From positions 1 to 17,525 of the forward strand of contig URWH01000013.1 in the NCBI GenBank assembly GCA_900551515.1: DNA of 17,525 nucleotides. Reading direction: 5' to 3'. Positions 1-7,976 of the stretch are shown here, one piece after another. Position numbers and translations under genes: made by a program. Below the pieces are notes generated by a model. That model was not told the origin of the DNA. It did no database searches and was given only the letters and a program-made list of their open reading frames with translations. This stretch comes from an uncultured Porphyromonadaceae bacterium. GTDB lineage: Bacteria; Bacteroidota; Bacteroidia; Bacteroidales; Muribaculaceae. How positions within the stretch are numbered: position 1 is the first letter of the stretch; each line of letters opens with the position of its first letter.

Positions 1-430
1 CGTTTTTTGCCAGTTCGCCGCCGATATCCGCCGCCGCATTCAGGCCGTATTCCGTGGGCTTGCGGCTGCCCACGATGCCCACCGCCCCGGGCTCGTTGAG
101 CCAGCGGGGGTCGCCGGTGCAGTAGAGCACCAGCGGCATATCCGGGATGCGGGAGAACGCCAGCGGGTAATCCGGGTCGTCATAGGGCAGGATGCGGATA
201 TTCCGCGCCGCGCACCGCCGTGCAAAGGCCCGGTAATGCACTGGGGTGTTGTCGGGCAGGTTGGCCCGGGCAAAGGCCGGGCTGCCCACCGCTTTGCGGA
301 ACGCATCGGAATCCCGGTTCTCCCAGGCCTCCTGCGCCCCGCCAAACACATCCAGCACCCGGCCTGCATGGCTGCTGCCCGCCCCCAGCGTGTTTGCCAG
401 CCAGAGCCAGCAGAGCAGCGGCTCCGGCGC
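1..430 (-). other. dprA: DprA/Smf N-terminal segment, probably foreign sequence joined in assembly
   Basis: DprA loads RecA on incoming single-stranded DNA during natural transformation. Translating 418 down to 1 gives a typical DprA N-terminus: the LLCWLWL start of the SAM-like helical domain, LPYDDPDYPLAF, then D.PLVLY.TG and the Rossmann-fold signature GIVGSRKPTEYG, ending at the edge. The wording and the CGG/CGC-only arginine codons look Firmicutes-like (Ruminococcaceae/Gemmiger style) rather than Bacteroidales. A DprA usually begins only a few residues before this point, so the join falls almost exactly at its expected start. No separate ATG is seen just before 418 in this frame. Domain identity is clear; the foreign origin is an inference from codon use and protein style. 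Confidence 0.75.
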
Positions 431-1630
431 GGGCTCCGGCTTCGGGATGGTGAGCGCCGATTCGCCGACAATAGAATCCTCAAGCAACTCAGCTGCCTGC
501 ACGCTATCCGCCAATGCTGCTCCTTCGCCGCCGGAATTTCTACGGAACACAAGCATTGAAATCGCGAAAGCAGCAATAGCCACTCCGACCATCCCTATAT
601 AAAGGACCGCCCGGTTTTTCTTCTCGGCCGGCTGCGGCTTGGGCTCCGGAGTGGGTCGGGGCTGAGGACGCGGTGCCGGCTGAGGCTTGGGCGTCGGCTT
701 AGGCCGCGGCGCCGGACCCGGTTTGGGGCCGGGCTTAGGGCCGGGCGAAACAGGCACGGTCTCGTCGGATAGCATGGCGAGAAAGGCTTTCATGGATTGC
801 GGACGCATGCTGATATTGAGCTGCAGGGCTGCCTCGACGGCATGGCGCGTGGAGGCGCTGATGGTCGACGGCAGCGGGGCTACCTGCTCGCCGCTGAAGC
901 GCAGAGCCACATCGGGCGGCGTGACACCCGTGAGCAGCCGGTAGAGCGTGGCGCCGAGCGAATAGACGTCGGCCGCCGGCGTGAACGCTTTCAGCTGTCC
1001 CGACATCTGTTCGGGTGATGCGAAACCGGGCGTGAGGCCAAGCAGGGTCGACGTGTTTTCGCCGTTCTCGGAATCATATTGCTTCGAAGTACCGAAATCG
1101 ATCAGAATGGCACGTCCCGAGGCATCGATCATTATATTGCCGGGCTTCACGTCGAGATGCAGGCGCCCGGTGGAATGAACGTAAGCAAGCGCCTCGCCCG
1201 CCTGACGGATATATCCGAGCGCCACCGACTCGGGCATCGCCTGACGGGCATACTCGTGCAGCGACTTTCCGTCGATATAATCCATCACATAATAGGCCGT
1301 GTTGTTTTCCTCAAACACATCCTTCACGTGCACTACGCCCGGATGCTTGAGGTGGAACTGCGCCTTGGCTTCCTCGATAAACTTGCGGTGGAGCTTGGCT
1401 ACAAGAGGCTGCTTCGAGAGTGTGGCCACGGTGACATGGCCGGTATAGGGCTCACGGTTGCAGAAATCGCCCACGTAGAGTTCCTTGATGGCCACTCGTT
1501 CGTCGAAAAAAGTGTGCAGAGCCTCATAGGTGCAGCCGAAGCCGCCGGAGGAGATGAAACGCAGTATGCGGTATTTGCCGTTTTGCAGCAGGGTGCCTAC
1601 GGGCAAAGCATTCTCTGATGTTGTAGCCAT
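1..1630 (-). CDS. Membrane-anchored eukaryote-like Ser/Thr protein kinase, C-terminus joined in frame to a DprA-like segment (partial, runs off left edge)
   Basis: An uninterrupted 543-codon frame starts at ATG 1630 and has no stop before the window edge. Residues 1–290 form a protein kinase domain: glycine loop SSGGFG (27–32), lysine in VAIKE (46–50), catalytic HLDVKPGN (158–165), DFG (178–180) and the APE-like SPEQ. The catalytic loop has HLD where most kinases have HRD. A Pro/Lys-rich linker (about 294–336) leads to one membrane segment (about 341–362), so the kinase should face the cytoplasm. From about residue 405 the protein reads as the N-terminal part of DprA, with YPLAF (488–492), VLYCTG (501–506) and GIVGSR (518–523). 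Arginine codons change there: about 8 of 19 are CGT before, none of 12 after. I infer that the kinase is real and the tail is probably an assembly chimera. The natural C-terminus is therefore unknown. Confidence 0.85.
   Translation of the reverse strand, partial: MATTSENALPVGTLLQNGKYRILRFISSGGFGCTYEALHTFFDERVAIKELYVGDFCNREPYTGHVTVATLSKQPLVAKLHRKFIEEAKAQFHLKHPGVVHVKDVFEENNTAYYVMDYIDGKSLHEYARQAMPESVALGYIRQAGEALAYVHSTGRLHLDVKPGNIMIDASGRAILIDFGTSKQYDSENGENTSTLLGLTPGFASPEQMSGQLKAFTPAADVYSLGATLYRLLTGVTPPDVALRFSGEQVAPLPSTISASTRHAVEAALQLNISMRPQSMKAFLAMLSDETVPVSPGPKPGPKPGPAPRPKPTPKPQPAPRPQPRPTPEPKPQPAEKKNRAVLYIGMVGVAIAAFAISMLVFRRNSGGEGAALADSVQAAELLEDSIVGESALTIPKPEPAPEPLLCWLWLANTLGAGSSHAGRVLDVFGGAQEAWENRDSDAFRKAVGSPAFARANLPDNTPVHYRAFARRCAARNIRILPYDDPDYPLAFSRIPDMPLVLYCTGDPRWLNEPGAVGIVGSRKPTEYGLNAAADIGGELAKN
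420..440. repeat. Short GC-rich direct repeat at the kinase/DprA junction
   Basis: The 9-mer GGCTCCGGC occurs at 420–428 and again at 432–440. It encodes the Pro-Glu repeat of the kinase tail (PEPAPEP). Low-complexity GC-rich sequence like this is a plausible place for an assembler to join two unrelated genomes. Confidence 0.5.
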
Positions 1631-1659
1631 TGCTAAAGAGTGTGATTATAGTATGGTTG

Positions 1660-1667
1660 CAAATTTA
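1660..1667 (-). promoter_or_regulatory. Candidate -7 element for the first kinase
   Basis: On the minus strand this reads TAAATTTG, an exact match to the Bacteroidetes -7 consensus TAnnTTTG. It ends 29 bases before the ATG at 1630. A TTGC about 18 bases further upstream could serve as the -33 element. It implies that the kinase is transcribed separately from the second kinase upstream. Confidence 0.55.
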
Positions 1668-1721
1668 ACAATTATTTTCCAAACGCAAGCCGAATCCGCA
1701 GCATTTCTCACACATCCGGCC

Positions 1722-1750
1722 CAGTCACATCCTCCACATCAGTCACATCC
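1722..1750. repeat. 11-bp direct repeat between the two kinase genes
   Basis: CAGTCACATCC occurs at 1722–1732 and at 1740–1750. CACATC also recurs at 1711, 1726, 1735 and 1744, giving a 9-base period over the last three. It lies just beyond the stop of the upstream kinase and roughly 55–85 bases upstream of the first kinase's -7 element. It may be an operator, or decayed coding repeat from the upstream kinase's tail. No function is assigned. Confidence 0.4.
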
Positions 1751-1751
1751 G

Positions 1752-3287
1752 TCATTTCGCCGCCGACAACGCCACAGTATATCGCCCGTGGCTATTGCAG
1801 TTTTCGAGCGTGCCGTCGAGATATGTCTTGTCGTCGGAGAGCCGGAGCTTTATTGTTTCAAACGCTTCATCTTTTCCATACAAGCGGCTTGTCATCACTA
1901 TGTTGCCTTCGTTGTCAACAACGTTGCCGTCGAGATAGAAATAGCTTGAGGGCACGTCACCATATTTCTTCACGGTAAGATCATAGTTGTAGCGTCCCTG
2001 GACTTTGCCGTCGCTATCGATCGTGATGTTCATTGCGATCGGATAATCGCCTTCGTCGTTGCTCACATAGCCGGTCATATAGTAGGTTCCATAGTAATTC
2101 TTCATCAAACCGGTATCAACATCAGGCGTCTTGTCATTGACAAACGCATAATACCAGATGCCGAAACCGGCCAACACGAGCACTATAGCAGCCACGAGCA
2201 GACCCCGCACCACCGACCGGCTGCGCCCGGACGGTGCCGCCGGCTGTGGCCTTCTGACAGTCGTCGCAGGCCGTGACATCTGCGTGTGCCGCGATGTCTG
2301 CGTCGAGCCGATCGTATGTGTAGGCTGCGCAGGCCGGTAGGGCGTTGTGTGAACGGCCGACGGGGCGGTCGGCGTGACAGCGCCTGCCGAGGTGAGCATC
2401 CGCAGCATGGCATCGGCATCAGCCGGACGCCGGCGGCTTTCCATGTAGAGCGACGCCGTCAGCACCGACTGAAGCTGCGGGCTGACATTGCACGGTATCA
2501 GCCGCCGCACATCCTCCGACATCAGCGTCATCGATTTGGGCAGCGCGCGCCCGAGGAGGCAAAACATCATAGTGGCCGCCAGGGAATATACGTCGCTCGC
2601 CGGCGAAAAACTCGTTATGCCGCCATACTGCTCCACCGGCGCATAACCGTCGCTGAAGCCCTGGATATTTATGGTCGACGTGGCGGCGCCGTCGGCATTG
2701 TAATGCTTAGACAGGCCGAAATCTATCAACACCGGCCGGATGCGGCCGTCAGCCCCCTTCGTCAGCATGATGTTGGTGGGCTTGATGTCGAGGTGCGTGA
2801 TGCGGTTGCGGTGCAGATGGCCCACGGCGCGCACTATCGGCAGCATGATGCCGCGCATCTCCTGCTCGGTGATCACGCCGCGCTGACGCACATAATCCTG
2901 TAGCGTCATGCCGTCGAGATACTCCATCACATAGTACGACGTATTGTTGGCGTCGAACACCTCGCTCACCTGCACGATGTTGGGCTGGCCGGGCGCCACC
3001 GACATCAGGCGGCGTGCCTCGCCGGCAAAATCGCGGCGCGACCGCTCAACGCGCTCGCGGGCCGGCTGCGAACAATTCACCGACATCGTCGTGCTGTCGC
3101 GCTCGCAGTCGTTCTTAAGAAAATGCTCTTTCACGGCTACCGTCACCACGGCCAGCATGCCGTTGAACGTCGTCGAAACCGTAGCCTTATACGTTATGCC
3201 GAAGCCGCCGGAGCCGAGCACCGACTGCACCACATAATTGTTTCTGCCCGAGCTGAGCACCGTACCGGCTGCCAGAAATTCTGCCAT
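1752..3287 (-). CDS. Membrane-anchored eukaryote-like Ser/Thr protein kinase with extracytoplasmic beta-rich domain
   Basis: This 511-aa protein phosphorylates Ser/Thr in partner proteins and resembles PknB-type kinases of Bacteroidetes. The kinase domain covers about residues 19–298: glycine loop GSGGFG (25–30), VAVKE with K53, catalytic HLDIKPTN (165–172, D167), DFG (189–191) and the APE-like APVEQ (216–220). As in the neighbouring kinase, the catalytic motif is HLD rather than HRD. A Thr/Pro/Arg-rich linker (300–358) is followed by one transmembrane segment (about 360–382). The C-terminal ~125 residues lie outside the membrane, begin with YYGTYYMTGYV and are rich in alternating hydrophobic and aromatic residues. 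I read this part as a small beta-barrel or lipocalin-like sensor, but no family is recognised. It has its own promoter and lies 128 bases downstream of proA. Confidence 0.93.
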   Translation of the reverse strand: MAEFLAAGTVLSSGRNNYVVQSVLGSGGFGITYKATVSTTFNGMLAVVTVAVKEHFLKNDCERDSTTMSVNCSQPARERVERSRRDFAGEARRLMSVAPGQPNIVQVSEVFDANNTSYYVMEYLDGMTLQDYVRQRGVITEQEMRGIMLPIVRAVGHLHRNRITHLDIKPTNIMLTKGADGRIRPVLIDFGLSKHYNADGAATSTINIQGFSDGYAPVEQYGGITSFSPASDVYSLAATMMFCLLGRALPKSMTLMSEDVRRLIPCNVSPQLQSVLTASLYMESRRRPADADAMLRMLTSAGAVTPTAPSAVHTTPYRPAQPTHTIGSTQTSRHTQMSRPATTVRRPQPAAPSGRSRSVVRGLLVAAIVLVLAGFGIWYYAFVNDKTPDVDTGLMKNYYGTYYMTGYVSNDEGDYPIAMNITIDSDGKVQGRYNYDLTVKKYGDVPSSYFYLDGNVVDNEGNIVMTSRLYGKDEAFETIKLRLSDDKTYLDGTLENCNSHGRYTVALSAAK

Positions 3288-3325
3288 AACAAATGTCGTT
3301 TGTGTGAGTTTTCTCTATTTTTTCA

Positions 3326-3333
3326 CAAAAGTA
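3326..3333 (-). promoter_or_regulatory. Candidate -7 element for the second kinase
   Basis: The minus strand reads TACTTTTG, an exact TAnnTTTG match, 38 bases before the ATG at 3287. The surrounding sequence is AT-rich, unlike the coding DNA on either side. No convincing -33 TTTG is seen. Confidence 0.55.
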
Positions 3334-3415
3334 ACATTTTTTATGCATATTTCCACCAGCCGTTCCCATCTTTGTCACGGCGATAATCCTGCGTGTCATT
3401 ACCCCGTGCCGTCCA

Positions 3416-4672
3416 TCAGGCGGGGCGGAGCTGGCCGTTGCCGTTGATCAGCCACTTGTAGGTAGTGATTTCGCGGAGGGCCATGGGGCCGCGGGCATGG
3501 AGTTTCTGGGTGGAGATGCCGATCTCGGCACCGAGACCAAACTGGGCGCCGTCGGTCCACGAGGTCGGCGCGTTGACATAGACGCAGGCGGCGTCGACTT
3601 TCAGCTGGAAGCGCGAGGCGGCGACGGTATCACCGGTGATTATCGATTCGCTGTGGCCGGAGCCGTAGCGCGCTATATGGTCGAGGGCTTCGTCGAGCGA
3701 TGCCACCGTGCGCACGGCCATGGCATACGACAGATATTCCGTGCCGAAGCTGTCGGCGGTGGCCTCACGGAGCAATTGGTCGGGATAGTGGCCTCGGAGC
3801 GCTTCCATGGCGCGTTCGTCGGCATAGATCACCACATTGCTGTCGGCCAGCTGCCGGCTTATCGCCGAAAGGTCGGCGAGCCGGTCGGCATGGATGAGCA
3901 GGCAGTCGAGAGCGTTGCACACGCTCACGCGGCGCGTCTTGGCATTGTTGACGATGGCCGCTCCCATCGCGGCATCGCCCGCCTTGTCGAAATAGGCATG
4001 GCACACTCCGGCGCCGGTCTCTATGACCGGGATGCGGGCGTTATCACGTACGAATCCGATGAGCGACGAGCTGCCGCGCGGTATCAGCAGATCCACCAGC
4101 CCGCGGGCGGCAAGCAATTGTGCCGTGGCTTCGCGCGTGGGCGGCAGCAGGGTCACCGCGGCCGTGTCGACGCCGTGGGCGGCCAGCGCGCTGTGGATAA
4201 CGCCGACCAGCGCCTCGTTGGAATCCCGGGCATCATGACCGCCCTTGAGCACACAGGCATTGCCCGATTTCAGACACAGCGACGCCACATCGCAGCTCAC
4301 GTTGGGGCGCGCCTCGAAGATCACGCCGATGACGCCGAAGGGCACACTCACCTTGCGCAGATGCAGCCCGTTGGGCAGTGTGCGGTCGTCGAGCGTGAGT
4401 CCCACAGGCGACGGTAGCGAGGCCACCGACCGCATGTCGGCGGCGATGGCGGCGATGCGCTGCGGCGTGAGGCGCAGGCGGTCGTATTTCGGATCGGCGG
4501 AGTCCATGCGCTCCAGATCGCGGCTGTTGGCGGATATGATGTCGGGCGTTGCGGCCACGAGCCGGTCGGCGATGTCGCAAAGAAGTGTGTTGACAGCCTC
4601 GGCCGACAGGTCGAGCAACGAAAGCGAGGCGCGGCGGGCGGCCTCAAGCATGGGGGTGATATCGGTGGTCAT
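3416..4672 (-). CDS. proA: Gamma-glutamyl phosphate reductase (glutamate-5-semialdehyde dehydrogenase)
   Basis: ProA reduces gamma-glutamyl phosphate with NADPH to glutamate-5-semialdehyde, the second step of proline synthesis. The protein is 418 aa, the normal family length, when started at ATG 4672 ([12 protein letters not shown]). The same frame stays open upstream to 5146, but that part overlaps proB in another frame and is Arg-rich shadow sequence. Recognisable motifs are [15 protein letters not shown] (111–125), the catalytic cysteine C252 in [11 protein letters not shown], and the C-terminal [20 protein letters not shown]. It begins 35 bases after the proB stop and is the last gene of the leftward hpt–adk–proC–proB–proA run. 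Confidence 0.97.
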   Translation of the reverse strand: MTTDITPMLEAARRASLSLLDLSAEAVNTLLCDIADRLVAATPDIISANSRDLERMDSADPKYDRLRLTPQRIAAIAADMRSVASLPSPVGLTLDDRTLPNGLHLRKVSVPFGVIGVIFEARPNVSCDVASLCLKSGNACVLKGGHDARDSNEALVGVIHSALAAHGVDTAAVTLLPPTREATAQLLAARGLVDLLIPRGSSSLIGFVRDNARIPVIETGAGVCHAYFDKAGDAAMGAAIVNNAKTRRVSVCNALDCLLIHADRLADLSAISRQLADSNVVIYADERAMEALRGHYPDQLLREATADSFGTEYLSYAMAVRTVASLDEALDHIARYGSGHSESIITGDTVAASRFQLKVDAACVYVNAPTSWTDGAQFGLGAEIGISTQKLHARGPMALREITTYKWLINGNGQLRPA

Positions 4673-4707
4673 AGATGGGGAATGGTTTTGATTTGAGCGG
4701 ATGGCTC

Positions 4708-5799
4708 TCAGTCGATATAGAGATAGTCGTAGTGCACGAGCGGACGGCAGTCGTGGCGGCCGCAATATCCCGCAGCCTCGGCACTCGAATAGGCGGCCCG
4801 ACCCACGCCGATCACGCGGCCGTCGGGAGCCATGATGTTGATGAGATCGTCTTTCTCCCACTCTCCGGCGATGGCAGTGACACCCACTGGCAGCAGGCTG
4901 ACAGCTTCGCTTCCCGTGAGCACCTCCACGGCGCGGGCGTTGAGGGTCACCGACCCTTTGGCGAAGCCGGAGCTGTGCGCCATCCAGCGCTTGACGCTCG
5001 ACACCTGACCGCTGCGCTGCACGAAACGGGTGCAGGGAGCCGCGGGGCCGTCGCCGAGCAGCAGCCGCGGCAGTATGTTGTCGGTCTTGCCGTTGGCTAT
5101 TATCACCTCGATGCCTTCGTCGGCCACTTTGCGGGCTATGCCGCACTTGGTGAGCATGCCGCCGCGGCCGAAGCCGGAGCGCTCGGTGCTTATGTAGCGA
5201 GTGAGGTCGTCGGCGGGATTAACGGTGGCTATGAGCTGCGAGCCGGGATCGGAGGGCGAGCCGGTGAAGATGCCGTCGATGTTGCTGAGTATCACCAGCG
5301 CATCGACGCGCATCATGGTGGCTATCAGGCCCGAAAGCTCGTCGTTGTCGGTAAACATCAGCTCGGTGACGCTCACCGTGTCGTTTTCATTCACGATCGG
5401 TATTACTCCGGCGCCGAGCATCACTTCCATGCATCCGCGCTGGTTGAGGTAGTGGCGGCGCGTCGAGAAGTTCTCCTTCATCGTCAGCACCTGACCCACA
5501 GCCAAATGATGCTCGCGAAACAGCTCGTAATAGCGGTTGATGAGCTTGGCCTGCCCAACGGCCGAGAAGAGCTGTCGCTGCTCCACGCTGTCGAGATGGC
5601 GGGCATCGGTGCCGGCGAGCTCACTGCGGCCGCTGGCCACGGCGCCCGATGATATCATGATCACCTCCACGCCGGCATGGCGCAGGGCTGCCACCTGATC
5701 GACGAGGGCCGACATGCGGGTGATGTCGAGCATCCCGTCGGGGCGCGTGAGCACATTGCTTCCTATTTTGACGGCTATGCGCCGGCGTTCATTTTCCAT
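4708..5799 (-). CDS. proB: Glutamate 5-kinase
   Basis: ProB phosphorylates glutamate with ATP, the committed and normally proline-inhibited step of proline synthesis. The amino acid kinase domain shows [11 protein letters not shown] at the start, [17 protein letters not shown] and [22 protein letters not shown], then [14 protein letters not shown]. The C-terminal ~80 residues form the PUA domain ([15 protein letters not shown]). I prefer ATG 5799 ([10 protein letters not shown], 363 aa) because it lies one base after the proC stop (TGA-T-ATG). An in-frame ATG at 5814 would add five residues and overlap proC. The tight spacing suggests translational coupling with proC. Confidence 0.96.
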   Translation of the reverse strand: MENERRRIAVKIGSNVLTRPDGMLDITRMSALVDQVAALRHAGVEVIMISSGAVASGRSELAGTDARHLDSVEQRQLFSAVGQAKLINRYYELFREHHLAVGQVLTMKENFSTRRHYLNQRGCMEVMLGAGVIPIVNENDTVSVTELMFTDNDELSGLIATMMRVDALVILSNIDGIFTGSPSDPGSQLIATVNPADDLTRYISTERSGFGRGGMLTKCGIARKVADEGIEVIIANGKTDNILPRLLLGDGPAAPCTRFVQRSGQVSSVKRWMAHSSGFAKGSVTLNARAVEVLTGSEAVSLLPVGVTAIAGEWEKDDLINIMAPDGRVIGVGRAAYSSAEAAGYCGRHDCRPLVHYDYLYID

Positions 5800-5800
5800 A

Positions 5801-6586
5801 TCATTTCGATGCACGGAGGCCGGCTGCCACAGAGGCGGAGAAGCCGGCTGCTTCCATGGCGTTCAGACCGCGGATGGTCAGACCGCCGGGGGTGGTCACT
5901 TTGTCGATTTCGGCCTCGGGGTGCGAGCCGTTGGCTTCAAGCAGAGCCACAGCGCCCTCGAGCGTGTGCATTACGGCTTCCTGAGCATCGGCCGGCTTCA
6001 GACCCAGCTCCACGCCTCCGAGCACCGCGGCCCGGATATAGCGCATCGCGTAGGCTATGCCGCACGAGGCCACGGCCATGCCGGCCTGCATCTGCGTGGG
6101 GGCTACTTCGATGGCTTTGCCCAGAGGAGCCAGAAGTGCCGCAAGCTGTCCCGATGCGGCGGCATTGAAGCCTTCGGTGGTGTAGAACACCACTCCCCTG
6201 CCCACCGAAACGGCGGTGTTGGGGATGCAGTAGACTATCGGCAGCGCGCCGGCTTCGACGCCGAGCATCTTTGCGATATCGCCGGTGGTGACGCCGGCGG
6301 CAACGCTGATCACGGTCTTATGGCCGGCGGTGATGATGTCGCACAGCTCATTGAGCACATCCGTTACATGCCATGGCTTGACGGCGATGACAACCGTTTC
6401 GGCGCTCTGGGCAGCCTCGCGGTTGGAGGAGGTGACGGCAATGTCGGGAAACGACTCCTGCAGTTTCTGCAGCTTGCCGGCCGACGGATTGGCCACCGCC
6501 AGCGAGCCGCCGCCAAATGCGCCGGCCCAGCAACGGGCAAGGGCGCCACCCATATTGCCGGCGCCTATCACTGCTATGCGTTTCAT
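5801..6586 (-). CDS. proC: Pyrroline-5-carboxylate reductase
   Basis: ProC reduces pyrroline-5-carboxylate to proline with NAD(P)H, the last step of the pathway. This 261-aa protein has the N-terminal Rossmann motif IAVIGAGNMGGALA (4–17), VVIAVKPWHV, ISVAAGVT and the C-terminal P5CR signature with VTTPGGLTIRGLNAM. Its ATG overlaps the adk stop in an ATGA arrangement (6586–6583), and its stop is one base from the proB start. Adenylate kinase, proC, proB and proA are therefore very likely co-transcribed and translationally coupled. Having proC with proB and proA places the whole glutamate-to-proline route in one unit. Confidence 0.97.
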   Translation of the reverse strand: MKRIAVIGAGNMGGALARCWAGAFGGGSLAVANPSAGKLQKLQESFPDIAVTSSNREAAQSAETVVIAVKPWHVTDVLNELCDIITAGHKTVISVAAGVTTGDIAKMLGVEAGALPIVYCIPNTAVSVGRGVVFYTTEGFNAAASGQLAALLAPLGKAIEVAPTQMQAGMAVASCGIAYAMRYIRAAVLGGVELGLKPADAQEAVMHTLEGAVALLEANGSHPEAEIDKVTTPGGLTIRGLNAMEAAGFSASVAAGLRASK

Positions 6587-7176
6587 TTCTTGTCGGCCTC
6601 GGCGCGCGTGGGTTTGAGTGCCGTTTTTATATCGTTGAAAATATCGTCGATGGCTCCGGAACCCTTGATGCCGTGGTATTTGCCTTCCGATGTGTAGTAG
6701 TCACGAAGCGGCGCCGTCTGTTCGTTGTACACTTTCAGCCGGGCGTTGATCGTTTCGAGATTGTCGTCGGAGCGGCCGCTTTCGAGTCCGCGCTTGAGCA
6801 GACGGTCGATAAGCTCGGCGTCGTCAACTTCCAGACCAACCACGGCGTGCACTTTCGACCCGCGGCGGGCAAGCATCTCCTTGAGCGCCTTGGCCTGCGG
6901 AATGGTGCGGGGAAATCCGTCGAAGATCACGCCTTCGGCCGTCTCGGGATTCTCGTCGAGCGTGTGTTCGAGTATGTCGATCATCAGCTGATCGGGGATG
7001 AGCTGTCCTTTGGATATGTAGCTGTCGGCAACGCGGCCGAGCTCGGTTCCGCGGGCTATATGGTCGCGGAGAAGTTCGCCGGTCGAGATGTGATACAGTC
7101 CGTATTCGTCAATAAGTCGCGCGCTCTGTGTGCCTTTGCCACTTCCGGGCGCGCCAAACACTACCAGATTATACAT
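6583..7176 (-). CDS. adk: Adenylate kinase, short form
   Basis: Adk interconverts ATP + AMP and 2 ADP and keeps the adenylate pool balanced. The P-loop GAPGSGKGTQ is at residues 8–17, followed by the AMP-site motif FDGFPRT (85–91) and the conserved RSDD (135–138). At 197 aa it is the short type, with a brief loop (about 129–140) instead of the zinc-carrying LID domain found in longer bacterial enzymes. It starts 73 bases after the hpt stop and overlaps proC by four bases (ATGA). In Bacteroides, hpt and adk are commonly neighbours; proC following them is less usual as far as I recall. Confidence 0.97.
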   Translation of the reverse strand: MYNLVVFGAPGSGKGTQSARLIDEYGLYHISTGELLRDHIARGTELGRVADSYISKGQLIPDQLMIDILEHTLDENPETAEGVIFDGFPRTIPQAKALKEMLARRGSKVHAVVGLEVDDAELIDRLLKRGLESGRSDDNLETINARLKVYNEQTAPLRDYYTSEGKYHGIKGSGAIDDIFNDIKTALKPTRAEADKK

Positions 7177-7249
7177 ATTGAAAACTGATGTTGATGTCGT
7201 GTGAAAGTTATGAGGATATAGATAAAAGTGTCAGACGGCCGACCGGGCG

Positions 7250-7801
7250 TCAGGCGTCGTGATCGGGGCTGAGCACCCAGATGTCGGGGAGGTTGCGGGC
7301 CAGTCTGTCGAGGTCGAGACCGTAGCCGATGATGAAATCCGACGGTATCTCAAAGCCCACGTAGTCGGGCTTTACGTCGGCCTTCAGCGATTCGGGCTTG
7401 AAGAGCAGTGTGGCGATCTTGACATCGGCGGGGTTGCTTTTGCGGAGCGTAGCCACGAGGTTGGCTATGGTTTTGCCCGTGTCGACGATGTCCTCAACCA
7501 CTATCACGGTGCGGCCTTCGATGTCGTCGGCAAGGCCGAGCACCTCTTTGACCACGCCGGTGCTCGAGGTGCCCTCGTAGCTTTTCAGTCGGATAAACGA
7601 GATCTCGGCGTCGGGCAGCTGCACGGCGCGGAAGAGATCGGAAGCAAACGGAAATGCGCCGTTGAGCACACACAGGAAGAGCGGACGCTTGCCCCGGCAC
7701 TCTTCGGTTATACGGGATCCGAGTTCTTTGACGCGGGCCTGGATCTTATCACTCTCAATGTAGGGCACAAATGTCAGACCCTTGTAAGTAACCTTTCTCA
7801 T
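7250..7801 (-). CDS. hpt: Hypoxanthine (guanine) phosphoribosyltransferase
   Basis: Hpt salvages hypoxanthine or guanine with PRPP to give IMP or GMP. The 183-aa protein carries the PRPP-binding signature [13 protein letters not shown] (about 100–112), the flexible-loop region SYEGTSSTG (74–82) and the purine-contacting C-terminal [16 protein letters not shown]. Length and motif order fit the Hpt family. It is the first gene of the leftward hpt–adk–proC–proB–proA run and is divergent from nnr across a 175-base promoter region. Confidence 0.95.
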   Translation of the reverse strand: MRKVTYKGLTFVPYIESDKIQARVKELGSRITEECRGKRPLFLCVLNGAFPFASDLFRAVQLPDAEISFIRLKSYEGTSSTGVVKEVLGLADDIEGRTVIVVEDIVDTGKTIANLVATLRKSNPADVKIATLLFKPESLKADVKPDYVGFEIPSDFIIGYGLDLDRLARNLPDIWVLSPDHDA

Positions 7802-7889
7802 CGGTTTGATTCTTTAAGAGCGGTATCCGATTGTCACCAAAAATCGCTCTATATATGACTAATGTTGCTAAACAAACTCTATTTTTGCG

Positions 7890-7897
7890 CAAAATTA
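7890..7897 (-). promoter_or_regulatory. Candidate -7 element for hpt
   Basis: The minus strand reads TAATTTTG, an exact TAnnTTTG match, 88 bases before the hpt ATG. It mirrors a copy of the same octamer on the plus strand at 7930–7937, so hpt and nnr appear to use closely spaced divergent promoters. Confidence 0.5.
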
Positions 7898-7929
7898 CTA
7901 AAATTCTCAGACAATCACTCAGAATTTTA

Positions 7930-7937
7930 TAATTTTG
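7930..7937 (+). promoter_or_regulatory. Candidate -7 element for nnr
   Basis: The plus strand reads TAATTTTG, an exact match to the Bacteroidetes -7 consensus, 39 bases before the ATG at 7977. The region is strongly AT-rich. No good -33 TTTG is found at the usual distance. Confidence 0.55.
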
Positions 7938-7976
7938 TAAACGCGAAACCAGAAACTAAAAACACCCGACATAATC

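Noticed and set aside
40..576. 178-codon minus-strand frame at the left edge
   Set aside because: It is in a different frame from the kinase–DprA reading frame, which has recognisable motifs throughout. Its Arg/Ser/Pro-rich content looks like shadow sequence.
4673..5146. N-terminal extension of the proA frame
   Set aside because: The added ~158 residues are Arg/Ser/His-rich shadow of proB. The 418-aa form from ATG 4672 matches normal ProA length and start.
3497..5652. Long plus-strand open frames over proA and proB (306 and 325 codons)
   Set aside because: They are antisense to genes with complete catalytic motifs and show no recognisable domains.
7235..7252. Possible terminator between hpt and adk
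   Set aside because: The inverted repeat is imperfect and short, and the following sequence has only TTTT. It is too weak to call, and co-transcription with adk remains likely.
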